A stretch of DNA of 64,000 nt. Origin: Lentzea guizhouensis (GTDB lineage Bacteria; Actinomycetota; Actinomycetes; Mycobacteriales; Pseudonocardiaceae). The first letter of the stretch is position 1, and every line of letters starts with the position of its first letter. This document shows, in pieces, positions 1 to 10,842 of this stretch. The notes beneath the pieces were generated by a model that worked only from the letters and a program-made list of their open reading frames with translations, was not told the origin of the DNA and searched no databases. The stretch spans positions 9,920,001 through 9,984,000 of the forward strand of contig NZ_CP016793.1 in assembly GCF_001701025.1 (NCBI RefSeq), read 5' to 3'. Position numbers and translations under genes: made by a program.

Positions 1-770
1 GCAGCACCGGAACCGCGTCCTCGACGAGCGCGGACAGCACCCCGTCCGGCCCGATCTCCAGGAACGTCGTGGCCCCGTTCTGCCGCAGCCGCCGCACGTT
101 CTCCGCGAACCGCACCGCATCCCGCACGTGGTTCACCCAGTACTCGACCGTCGTGACGTCACCGCTCGCAACAACCGGAATCTCCGGCTGGCGCAACGTG
201 ATCTCCGCGAGTGACTCGCGGAAGTCGTCCAGCATCGGCTCCATCAACGGCGAGTGGAACGCGTGCGACACCTTCAGCCGCTTGCTCTTCCACCTCTGCG
301 CGATGGCGAACACTTCTTCTTCGTCGCCCGCGATCACCACCGACTGCGGCCCGTTGACCGCCGCCACCGACACGTTCCCGCTCAGATGCGGCAACACTTC
401 TTCCTCGGACGCAACGACCGACACCATCGCGCCGCCCTCCGGCAACGCCTGCATGAGCGCCGACCGCGCCGTCACCAGCAGGCACGCGTCCTCCAGGCTC
501 AGCACACCGGCCACGTGCGCCGCCGCGATCTCTCCGATCGAGTGCCCCGCCACCTGCTCGGCTCGCACTCCCCACGACTCGACCAACCGGTGCAGCGCCA
601 CCTCGACAGCGAAGATCGCCGGCTGCGCAACCCCCGTCTGGTTCAGCGCCTCCGCGTCCTCACCCCACATGACCTCGCGCACCGCGGGATCCAGGTACTG
701 CAACACACCGTCGAGCGCCTCCGCGAACACGGGGAACCGCGCGTACAGCTCGCGTCCCATCCCGAGTCGT
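1..770 (-). CDS. PKS gene C, segment 5: AT of module 12 (runs off window)
   Basis: This is the left-edge part of PKS gene C. It encodes most of the acyltransferase of module 12. The active-site motif GHSIGE lies near 531-548 and the specificity motif [11 protein letters not shown] near 240-270, which predicts malonyl-CoA. The frame is open to position 1 and the gene continues outside the window, so the rest of module 12 and the end of the assembly line are not visible. Near 770 the expected [12 protein letters not shown] motif changes frame because one G is missing after GGACAGGG. The domain identity is secure; the exact frame boundary is not. Confidence 0.85.
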
Positions 771-1020
771 TGCGCCCCTGTCCGGAGAACAACACGCCAG
801 CGGTGCGCCGCCCGCCGCGCGCGATCTCGCCGTCCAGCACACGGCCCGGTGCTCGAACGCATCCGCTGGTCCAGCAGCGAGTACCCGATGTCAGCGCGCT
901 GCCGTCCGCCGCCCGACTCGACCTGCGTCGCCGCCGCAACCGCGCCGACACAGCCACGGAATCGATTCCGATTCGCAGGCCCCCTGGGGGGATCCACCCC
1001 CCATCCAATCATCTCAGGCA
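770..1020 (-). other. Frame-broken KS-AT linker of module 12
   Basis: The stretch between KS12 and AT12 has the expected protein pieces ([24 protein letters not shown]) but scattered over different frames. At least four or five single-base indels are needed to join them, for example GGATGGGGGG at 999-1008 where modules 3 and 4 have an extra G. A TGA at 1014-1016 ends the KS12 frame. No other gene is supported here. I read it as poor sequence over a repetitive linker rather than a real gene end. Confidence 0.6.
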
Positions 1021-1035
1021 GGTCTGACAATCCGG
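958..1035. repeat. ATCGAT + GC hairpin + CAGGTCTGACAA element in module 12 linker
   Basis: It contains GGAATCGATTCCGATTCG, GGCCCCCTGGGGGGATCC, CCAATCATCTCAGGCAG and GTCTGACAATCC. Relative to the other copies it lacks single bases in two runs, which is why the module 12 frame breaks here. Confidence 0.75.
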
Positions 1036-1524
1036 CGCGCCGGCGCCTCCAAGATCACGTGCGCGTTCGTCCCGGACAGCCCGAACGACGACACACCAGC
1101 CCGCCGCGGCCGCTCCACCGCAGGCCACGGCGTCGCCTCCGTCACCAGCGAAACCGCGCCCTCCGACCAGTCGACGTGCGACGACGGCGACGTGACGTGC
1201 AGCGTCGGCGGCACCACACCGTGCCGCATCGCCTGGACCATCTTGATCACACCCGCGACACCCGCCGCGGCCTGCGCGTGCCCGATGTTCGACTTGACCC
1301 CACCGAGCAGCAACGGCACCGACCGGTCCTGCCCGTACGTCGCCAGCAACGCCTGCGCCTCGATCGGGTCACCCAGCGTCGTGCCCGTGCCGTGCGCCTC
1401 CACCGCATCGACATCGGCCACCGACAGACCGGCCGAAGCCAGCGCCTGCCGGATCACCCGCTGCTGCGACGGCCCGTTCGGCGCCGTCAAGCCGTTCGAC
1501 GCACCGTCCTGGTTGATCGCCGAC
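1014..1524 (-). CDS. PKS gene C, segment 4: C-terminal half of KS12
   Basis: This encodes the second half of the ketosynthase of module 12. It has the [20 protein letters not shown] signature, EAHGTGT (first catalytic His, near 1395) and [14 protein letters not shown] (second catalytic His). It joins the larger upstream piece (1528-6515) at 1524-1527. There CCCC (GGGG in the gene) replaces the expected three-base run in the VLRGSAINQ codons, so the frame shifts by one. It ends at a premature TGA in the linker. Confidence 0.85.
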
Positions 1525-1527
1525 CCC

Positions 1528-4500
1528 GCGCAGCACCGCCAGCACGGTGTGCCCGTTGCGCACCGCGTCCGACTGCCGCTCCAGCACCAGCAACCCGACG
1601 CCCTCCGACCAGCCGACACCGTCCGCCGAGTCCGAGAACGCCTTGCACCGCCCGTCCTCCGCCAGCCCGCGCTGACGCGAGAACCCGACGAACGCACCCG
1701 GCGTCGACATCACCGTCACACCGCCGGCCAGCGCCAGCGAACACTCACCGGCCCGAAGAGCCTGCGCCGCCAGGTGCATCGCCACCAACGACGACGAGCA
1801 CGCCGTGTCGATCGACACCGACGGCCCCTCGAACCCGAACGTGTATGAAACGCGCCCGGACACCACCGACGGTGACGTACCGGCACCCTGGTGCCCCTCG
1901 GAGTCGGCCTCGAGGATCTGCGCGTAGTCCGAGTACATGACACCGGCGAACACACCGGTCCGCGACCCGCGCAGCGACGTCGGGTCGATGCCCGCCCGCT
2001 CCAGCGCCTCCCACGTCGTCTCCAGCAGAATGCGCTGCTGCCCGTCCGTGCCGAGCGCCTCCCGCGGCGACATCCCGAAGAACGCCGGGTCGAACAGGTC
2101 CGCGTCGTGCAGGAACCCGCCGGCCCGCGCGTAGGAGGTGCCGAGGTGGTCGGGGTCCGGGTGGAACAACGAGTCGAGGTCCCAGCCGCGGTTCGCCGGG
2201 AACGGCGTGATCGCGTCCCGCCCCTCGAACACCAGCTCCCACAACTCCTCCGGCGACGTGACCCCACCGGGGAACCGGCACGCCATGCCGACGATCACGA
2301 TCGGATCGTCCGAAGTGGACACGAGCGCGGGCAGGTCGGCCACCGCATCCACCGCACCGAAGAGCTCGGCATGCAGGTGGTCCGCCAGCGCGACCGCCGT
2401 CGGGTAGTCGAACACCAGCGTCGCCGGCAGCCGCAACCCGGTCGCCTCGGTCAGCTGGTTGCGCAGCTCCACCGCGGTCAACGAGTCGAACCCGAGGTCC
2501 TGGAACGCCCGCGTCGCGTCCACCGCGTCGATCGACGAGTGCCCGAGCACCGCGGAGACCTGCGTGCGCACCAGGTCCACGAGCGCCGCGCGCCGTTGGG
2601 CAACGTCCATCGCCCCGAGCCTCTGCACCAGCCCGGACGCCGTCGCGGACCCGGCGGCCGCACGTCGTGCCTTGACCTTGATCAGGCCCTGCAGCAACGG
2701 CGCCACCGCGCCGCGTGCCCGCAGCGTCGCGAGGTCGAGCCGCACCGGAACCGTCAGCGCCGCCCCGCTCGCCACCGCCGTGTCGAACAGCTCCAGCCCG
2801 GCCTGCCGCGTGATCGGCGGCATGCCGGCGGCGGTCATCCGCGCGGCCTCGGCCTCGGTCAGCTCACCGGTCATGCCGCTGACCTCGGACCACACCCCCC
2901 ACGCCATCGACGTGGCCGGCAACCCGCGCGCCTTGCGGTGAGCAGCCAGCGCGTCGAGGAACGCGTTGCCCGCCGCGTAGTTGGCCTGACCGGCGTTGCC
3001 GAACACCCCGGCAGCCGACGAGAACACCACGAACGCCGTCAGGTCGCTCGTCAGCTCGTGCAGGTGCCAAGCAGCATCGACCTTCGGCCTCATAACGTTC
3101 GTTAGACGGTCTAGCGTCAGTGACTCGACCACACCGTCGTCGAGCACACCGGCCGCGTGCACAACGCCCCGGACCTCATGCCGCGCGAGCAGCTCCGCAA
3201 CGGCGTCCCGATCGGTCACGTCACACGCCGCGACCGTGACCCGCGCCCCCAACGCCTCCAGCTCCGCCGTGTCCGCCACACCACGCCTGCTGACCAGCAG
3301 CAGCTCGCGGACCCCGTGCTCCTCGACCAGGTGCTTCGCGACGACGTACCCCAGCCCGCCGGTTCCACCGGTGACGAGGACCTCGCCCTCCCACCGGACC
3401 TCGGCCTCACCGGCCACCCGAGCCAGCCGCGCCGCCAGCACCTCGCCGTCGCGCACGACCAGCTGCGGCTCGTCGACCCCGAACGCCACCGACACCATCG
3501 CGGTGGACAGGTCGTCACCACACAGGTCGATCAACCCGAACCGGCCCGGGTGCTCGGACTGCGCCGACCGCACCAGCCCCCACACCGCCGCGGCCCCGAG
3601 GTCGTCGCCCGTGGTCGCACCGCGCGTGACGACCGTGAGCCGCCCGTCGCGGCCGCTGCCGATCCACTCCTGGACCAGCCCCAGCACCCGCGCGGTGGTC
3701 CCGTGGACGCCGCCGAGCACGTCCTCACCACCCACCACCGGCACCAGGACCAGCCCGGCGTCGGTGTCCGCGAGCTCGCTGACCACGTCGAACCCGAGCT
3801 CGAGCACGTCCGGCCCGAGCACCGCGACCGACTCCGGCGCCGCCACGTCCTCGTGCGTGACCCGCACCCACTCCAGCCCGAACAGCTCCTGACTGCTCTC
3901 GCCGAGCTGCCCGACGTCGACCGCCCGCACCACCACGGCCTCGACCGTGGCGACCGGCGCACCGGTCACGTCCGCCAGCGCGATCGTGCGGCGCATCCCG
4001 GCCTCGTCGCGGGTCAGCCTGACCCTGACCTCGCTCGCACCGGTGGCGTGCAGCGACACGCCCTCCCACGAGAACGGCAACCCGGCGTCGAGCGTCTCGT
4101 CCAGCAACGCCGCGTGCAGCGCCGCGTCGAGCAAAGCCGGGTGCAGCCCGTAAGCGCTCCCGTCGACCCCTTCGGGCAACGCCAGCTCGGCATAGATCTC
4201 GCCGCCGACCCGCCACGCGCCCCTGAGGTTCTGAAACGCCGGCCCGTAAGCGAACCCGACGTCCGCGAACCGCTCGTAGCAGCCCTCGTGGTCCATCTCC
4301 ACCGCACCGGCCGGCGGCCACACGGTCGCGTCGAACGCCGCAACCTGCTCCCCAGCAGCCAGGAACCCGCTCGCGTGCTGCGTCCACGGCGCGTCCGGCA
4401 CGTCCTCCGGCCGCGAGTGGATCGAGTACTGCCGCCGCCCGCTCTGCTCGGCACCGACCTTGAGCTGCACCTGCACCGCACCGCGCTCGGGCAGCACGAG

Positions 4501-6515
4501 CGGCGCGGCCAGCGTGAGGTCGTCGACCCGGTCCAGCCCGACCTCGTCCGCCGCCCTCATCGCCAGTTCGACCAGCACCGATGCCGGCACCAACGTGCGC
4601 CCCATGATCACGTGGTCGGCCAGCCACCGGTGCGTGCTCAGCGACATCCGGCTGCTGAACACGACGCCTTCGCCCCCGGCCAGCTCCACCGCCGCCCCCA
4701 GCAACGGGTGCGCGACGCTGACCAGCCCCAACCCGGACGCGTCCGACGGCCTGCCCGCACCCGACGGCCAGTACCGCCGCCGGTTGAACGGGTAGGTGGG
4801 CAGCTCGATCCTCGTGCCGCCCGCGTAGAACGGCATCCAGTCAACGTTGATTCCGCTGATGTGTACACGACTGAGTGCAGTCAACATTGACTCAACATCA
4901 GACTTGACCCGCGTCAACGTCGGAATCAACCCGTCAACCATCGCCGTCAACTGAGCATCAGGCCCCAGCTCCAACAACGTCACATCACCCAACCGCGTGA
5001 CGTTCTCGTGGAACCGCACCACATCCCGCACGTGGTTCACCCAGTACTCGACCGTCGTGACGTCGCCCGACGCACTGATCGGAATCCGCGGCTCGCTGAA
5101 CCGGACCTCGCTGATCGCCTCGCGGAAGTCGTCGAGCATCGGCTCCATCAACGGCGAGTGGAACGCATGGCTGACCTTCAGCCTCTTGCTCTTCCACCGC
5201 TCCGCAAGCCGGAGCACTTCATCCTCAGCACCCGCGATCACCACCGACCGCGGCCCGTTGACCGCCGCAACAGCCACCCCATCCGTGAGGTGCTGACGAA
5301 CGTCCTCTTCGGACGCCACCACCGACACCATCGCGCCACCCGCCGGCAACGCCTGCATCAACGCCGCCCGCGCCGTGACCAAGAGACACGCATCCTCCAG
5401 GCTCAGCACCCCGGCAACATGCGCCGCCGCGATCTCACCGATCGAGTGCCCTGCAAGCTGGGCAACTTCAACCCCGAACGCTTCGATCATCCGGTACAGC
5501 GCCACCTCGACCGCGAAGATCGCCGGCTGCGCAACCCCCGTCTGGTTCAGCGCCTCCGCGTCCTCACCCCACATGACCTCCCGCACCGCCGGGTCGAGGT
5601 GCACCAGCACCGCGTCCAACGCCTCCGCGAACACCGGGAACCGCTCGTAGAGCTCACGCCCCATCCCCAGCCGCTGCGACCCCTGCCCGCTGAACACCAC
5701 CGCGAGCGGCTTCCCGCTCACCACCCCGCTGGCCAGCTCAACGCCGTTCCACACCACCGCCCGGTGCTCGAACCGCGACCGCTTCAGCAACGAGAACCCG
5801 ACGTCGTTCACATCGGCCCCACCCGCCACGACCGCCTTGATCCGCTCGACCTGAGCGCGCAGCGAAGCCGAGGACTTCGCCGAAACAACCAGCGGGGCCC
5901 CCAAGGGGGGACGCGAAGTCCCCACTCCAATCGTCTCACCCGTCCCCGACGAACCAGCGCCGCCAAGATCCACAACCGCCGACCTGTCCACAGCCGCCGA
6001 GTTGTCCACAGATCCCACGCCAGCCCCGTGACCAGCACTTCCAGCCGGTACGCTGGAAAACGGGGGGATCCCCGAGCCTGGCGCCTCCAAGATCACGTGC
6101 GCGTTCGTCCCCGAGACGCCGAAGGACGACACACCAGCCCGCCGCGGCCGCGCGACCGCAGGCCAGGAAGTGTTGCCAGTCAACAGCTGGACCGAGCCGG
6201 CCTCCCAGTCGACGTGCGACGACGGCCGGTCGACGTGCAGCGTCTGCGGCACCACCCCGTGCCGCAACGCCTGCACCATCTTGATGACCCCGGCGACACC
6301 CGCCGCAGCCTGCGTGTGCCCGATGTTCGACTTGATCGAACCGAGCAACAGCGGCGAAGGACGGTCCTGCCCATAGGTCGCCAGCAGCGCCTGCGCCTCG
6401 ATCGGGTCACCCAACGACGTGCCCGTGCCGTGCGCCTCGATCACATCGACGTCCGCACTGGAAAGACCCGCCGACGCCAACGCCTGCCGAATCACCCGCT
6501 GCTGCGATGGCCCGT
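1528..6515 (-). CDS. PKS gene C, segment 3: end of KS11, AT-DH-KR-ACP of module 11, start of KS12
   Basis: This is a modular type I PKS piece of about 1,660 in-frame residues. Reading along the gene it holds the [14 protein letters not shown] half of KS11, the AT with HAFH (malonyl-CoA), a DH with an intact HxxxGxxxxP motif ([10 protein letters not shown]), a B-type KR (VLDDG, Tyr in GQANY), an ACP with [10 protein letters not shown], and the first half of KS12 with DTACSSS (Cys codon 1798-1800). The upstream boundary is a frameshift in CCCGTTAAGG at 6511-6520. There one base too many replaces the usual CCGTTCGG of the LTAPNGP signature. It continues into the 1014-1524 piece. Confidence 0.92.
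4838..5055. repeat. AT-rich post-AT block of module 11, near-identical to module 3
   Basis: It contains TCAACGTTG (4841), TCAACATTG (4881) and several GTCAAC words. It matches 42479-42696 with six differences in about 218 bp and diverges abruptly at its right end. It encodes [18 protein letters not shown] and following residues. Confidence 0.85.
5893..6075. repeat. KS-AT linker cassette, copy in module 11
   Basis: The cassette has GC hairpins (GGGGCCCCC/GGGGGGAC, GGGGAC-GTCCCC), CCAATCGTCTCACC, a DnaA-box pair at 5984-5992 (CTGTCCACA) and 6002-6010 (TTGTCCACA), then CGGTACGCTGGAAAA and GGGGGGATCCCC at 6046-6074. In the protein it forms the Pro/Ser/Val/Asp-rich KS-AT linker ([23 protein letters not shown]). 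Confidence 0.85.
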
Positions 6516-9500
6516 TAAGGCGCCGTCAGCCCGTTGGAAGCACCGTCCTGGTTGACCGCCGAACCACGCACGACCGCAAGCACGTCATGCCCCAGACGCC
6601 GCGCATCCGACAGACGCTCCAACACGACCACACCGACACCCTCGGCCCAACCAACACCATCAGCCGAGTCCGAGAACGCCTTACAACGACCATCCGGCGA
6701 CAACCCGCGCTGCCGTGAGAACCCGATGAACGCACCCGGCGACGCCAACACCGTCACACCACCGGCAAGCGCCAACGAACACTCACCCGCGCGCAGAGCC
6801 TGCATAGCCCAATGCATTGCCACCAACGACGACGAGCACGCCGTGTCGAGAGTGACCGCCGGTCCCTCGAAACCGAACGTGTAGGACACACGCCCAGACA
6901 CCACCGAAGGCGACCCACCGGTCGTCTGGTACCCCTCGGAGTCGCCCTCCAGCAGCAGCGAGTAGTCGTTGTACATGACACCGGCGAACACACCGGTCGA
7001 GCTGCCCTTCAACGCCATGGGATCGATGCCCGCCCGCTCCAACGCCTCCCACGACGTCTCCAGCAACAACCGCTGCTGCGCGTCCGTCGACACCGCCTCG
7101 CGCGGCGACATCCCGAAGAACTCCGGGTCGAACAGGTCGGCGTCGTGCAGGAACCCACCGGACTTCGTGTACGACGTACCGATGTGGTCCGGGTCCGGGT
7201 GGTAGAGCGAGTCGAGGTCCCAGCCGCGGTTGTCCGGGAACTCGCTGATCGCATCCCGCCCGTCGACCACCAGCTCCCACAGCTGCTCCGGCGTCGCCAC
7301 CCCACCGGGATAGCGGCAGGCCATGCCGACGATCACGATCGGATCGTCCGAAGTGGACGTCAACGCGGGCAGCGACACCACGTCGTCGGCACCGAACAGC
7401 TCGTCGCGCAGGTACGCGGCCAGCACGGCAGCCGTCGGGTAGTCGAAGATCAACGTGCTCGGCAGCCGCAACCCGGTCACACCGTTCAGCCGGTTGCGGA
7501 GGTCGACCGCGGTCAGCGAGTCGAACCCGAGATCCTGGAACGCCTTCGCCGGATCCACCGCGGCGACACCGTCATGTCCCAGCACCGCGGCGACCTCGGT
7601 GCGCACCAGCTCGAGCAACGCCGCCAGCCGCGCTTCCGGAGCCAACGCCGTGAGCCGCTGTACCAACCCGGAATCCGCCTGCGCAACCCGCCGAGCCCGC
7701 GTCCGGACCAGACCGCGCAGCAACGGACGGATCTCGTCGTGCCCGCGCAGCGTCGCGAGGTCCAGGCGCAACGGCAACAACACCGCGTCCTCGCCCGCGA
7801 TTGCCGCGTCGAACAACGCCAGCCCCTGCTCGACGGTCAACGGCGGAGTGCCGCCGCGCGCCATGCGTTCGGCGTCGGCCTCCGACAGCATGCCGGTCTG
7901 GTCCCACGCACCCCACGCGAGCGAGACAGCGGGCAACCCGAGCGAGCGGCGGTGTTGTGCCAACGCGTCGAGGAACGCGTTGCCCGCCGCGTAGTTCGCC
8001 TGTCCAGCGGCACCGAACGTACCGGCAGCGCTGGAGAAGATGACGAAGTTGTCGAGGTTCTTGGTGAGCTCGTGCAGGTTCCAGGCCGCATCGACCTTCG
8101 GTCGCAACACGGAAGCCAGCCGCTCCGGCGTCAGCGACTCGACCACGCCGTCGTCCAGCACACCCGCGGTGTGCACGACGCTGCGGACCTTGTGCTTCTT
8201 CAGCACCTTCTGCAACGCCTTGCGGTCACTCACATCGCACGCCACCACGGCGACCTTGGCGTCCACATCGGACACGTCGGCCTTGCCGGTGCGGCTGACC
8301 AACACGAGTTCCTTGACGCCGTACCGTTCAACGAGGTGCTTCGCGACCATGCGCCCAAGTCCCCCGGTACCACCGGTGATCAACACCGGCCCGGTGAACT
8401 CGCCGCGCGCCGACGCCTCGGCACGCGCGAGCCGCGCCGCGAAGACCTGCTCGCCGCGCACGCGCAGCTGCGGTTCGTCGATCGCGAGAACCTGCTCGGA
8501 CACCTCGCCATCGGTGTCGATGAGCGTGAACCGGCCGGGGTGCTCGTTCTGCGCGGCCCTGACCAGGCCGTGCACCGCGCTCGCGGCCAGGTCGTCCTGG
8601 CGCGTCACGAACACCAGCCGCCCAGCCCGCTCCTCAGCGATCCAGCGCTGCACCAACTCCAACGCGCGAGCCGCCAGCGCATGCGTCTGCGCAACGACGT
8701 CGCCGTCACCGACGAACTCCTCGACGACCACCGCGGCCGCACCGGCACTCGGCAACGTGACCGGCACCCACTCGAGCCGGAACAACGAGTCGCGCTCCAC
8801 CCCGCTGACCTGCTCCGCCGCAACCGCCCGCGTCACCAGCGACCCGATCGTCGCCACCGGCGCACCAGTAGTGTCCGCGACGGCGATCACCCACGCGCCG
8901 CCGTCACGGCGCAGCCGAACCCGGACCGCCGACGCGCCCGTGGCGTGCAGCGACACGTTCTCCCACGAGAACGGCAGCCCCGCCTCGACCCCGTCGAAGA
9001 ACCCGCCGGCGTGCAGTACCGCGTCGAGCAACGCGGGATGGACACCGTAACCAGCCGCCTCTTCCGGCAGCACGACCTCGGCGAACACCTCGTCGCCCGC
9101 GCGCCACACGGCCCGCAGCCCCTGGAACAGCGGCCCGTACTCGAACCCGTTCTCCGCGAACCGCTCGTAAGCACCCTCGACGTCCACAGCTTCCGCGTTC
9201 GGCGGCCACACCGTCGCGTCGAAGTCGTCGGTCACCACACCGCTCGCCAGGAACCCGGTCGCGTGCTGCGTCCACGGCACGTCTTCGCCGTCCGGCCGCG
9301 AGAACACCTCGACCGCGCGTCGCCCGTTCTCCTCGACGCCGACCGCGACCTGAACCCGCAGCGCGCCCTGCTCGGGCAGCACCAGCGGTGCCGCCAGGGT
9401 GAGCTCGTCGACGCGGTCGAGCCCGACCTCGTCCCCGGCCCGCAGCGCCAACTCCAGGAACGCCGTGCCCGGCAGCAGCACCTGCCCGAACACCGTGTGG

Positions 9501-9719
9501 TCCGCGAGCCACGGGTGCGTGCTCAGCGACAGCCGCGACGTGAACAGGTAGCCGTCCGAGCTCGCCACGTCGACCGCGGCGCCGAGCAACGGGTGCTCGA
9601 CCCGCGTGAGCCCGAGTGCCCCGACGTCACCGGGCTTGCGCATCGGCTTCGGCCAGAACATCTGGTGGTCCAACGCGTAGGTGGGCAGATCAACCTTTCG
9701 TCCACCTGTGTACAGCTGC

Positions 9720-9790
9720 GTCAAGTCAACATTGATCCCGTCAACATGTACTTGACTGAGTGCAATCAACATTGACGTGACTTCACCGCG
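9720..9790. repeat. AT-rich TCAACATTG repeat patch, module 10 post-AT linker
   Basis: TCAACATTG occurs at 9726-9734 and 9766-9774 with a TCAACATG between them. It sits at the same protein position as in modules 3, 9 and 11 ([18 protein letters not shown]). Confidence 0.7.
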
Positions 9791-10780
9791 GTCACGCCTC
9801 AACGTCGCCGTCGAGCCGTCCACCATCGAGCTCAGCTGCGCGTCCGGCCCGACCTCCAGCAGCACAACGTCACCCAGTCGCGTGACGTTCTCGTGGAACC
9901 GAACCGCGTCCCGGACGTGGTTCACCCAGTAGTCGACGGTCGTGACATCGCCCGACGCACTGATCGGAACCTGCGGCTGCCCGAACCGGATGTCGCTGAT
10001 CGCCTCGCGGAAGTCGGTCAGCATCGGCTCCATCAACGGCGAGTGGAACGCGTGCGACACCTTCAGCCGCTTGCTCTTCCACCGCGCCGCCACCGCGAGC
10101 ACTTCTTCTTCGACGCCAGCGATCACAACCGTGCGCGGTCCGTTGACGGCAGCAATCGACACGCCATCAGTCAAATGCGGCAGCACTTCTTCTTCGGACG
10201 CGATCACCGACACCATCGCGCCACCCGCCGGCAACGCCTGCATCAACGCCGCCCGCGCCGTGACGAGCTGGCACGCGTCCTCCAGGCTGAGCACACCGGC
10301 GACATGCGCAGCGGCGATCTCACCGATCGAGTGCCCGACCAGGTGGTCCGGCCGCACCCCGAACGACTCGACCAGCCGGTACAGCGCCACCTCGACCGCG
10401 AAGATCGCCGGCTGTGCGACGCCCGTCTGGTTCAGCGCCTCGGCGTCCTCACCCCACATGACCTCGCGCACGGCGGGGTCGAGGTTGACCAGCGCCGCGT
10501 CGAGCGCCTCCGCGAACACCGGGAACGCCTCGTACAGCTCCCGCCCGGCCCCGATCCGCTGCGACCCCTGCCCGGAGAACAGCACCGCCAGCGGCTTCCC
10601 GGCCGCCACCCCTTCGGCGACGACCTCACCGTCCAGCACCACCGCCCGGTGCTCGAACAACGCCCGCGTGGTCGCCAGCGAGTACCCGACGTCGTTCGCG
10701 TCGGCCCCGCTCGCCACCAGCGCCTTGATCCGTTCGACCTGAGCGCGCAGCGAAGCGGAGGACTTCGCCGAAACAAGCAG

Positions 10781-10842
10781 CGGGGCCCCCATGGGGGGAC
10801 GCGAAGTCCCCACTCCAATCATCTCAGGCAGGTCTGACAATT
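10781..10842. repeat. GC hairpin + CAGGTCTGACAA element in module 10 linker
   Basis: CGGGGCCCCCATGGGGGGAC is followed by CCAATCATCTCAGGCAG and GTCTGACAATTCC. It joins the hairpin half of the module 5/7/11 cassette to the CTGACAA half seen in modules 2 and 12. It encodes [17 protein letters not shown]. Confidence 0.8.

Larger units (their letters stand above)
1..2320 (-). other. Module 12 (partial): KS-AT(malonyl)
   Basis: KS12 lies at about 2310-1055 (Cys codon 1798-1800, HGTGT near 1395), followed by a frame-broken linker and AT12 with HAFH. The reductive domains and ACP lie beyond the left edge, so the oxidation level is unknown. The linker resembles that of modules 2-4. Confidence 0.85.
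2340..7350 (-). other. Module 11: KS-AT(malonyl)-DH-KR(B)-ACP
   Basis: KS11 lies at about 7345-6070 (Cys near 6840; frameshift at 6515-6518), AT11 5800-4900, DH11 4700-3950 ([12 protein letters not shown]), KR11 3870-2800, and ACP11 has its Ser near 2484. A double bond is expected, the fourth consecutive DH-KR module of gene C. KR11 carries the TTAGACGGTCTA patch at 3101-3115 that is also found in KR3 and KR4. Confidence 0.9.
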
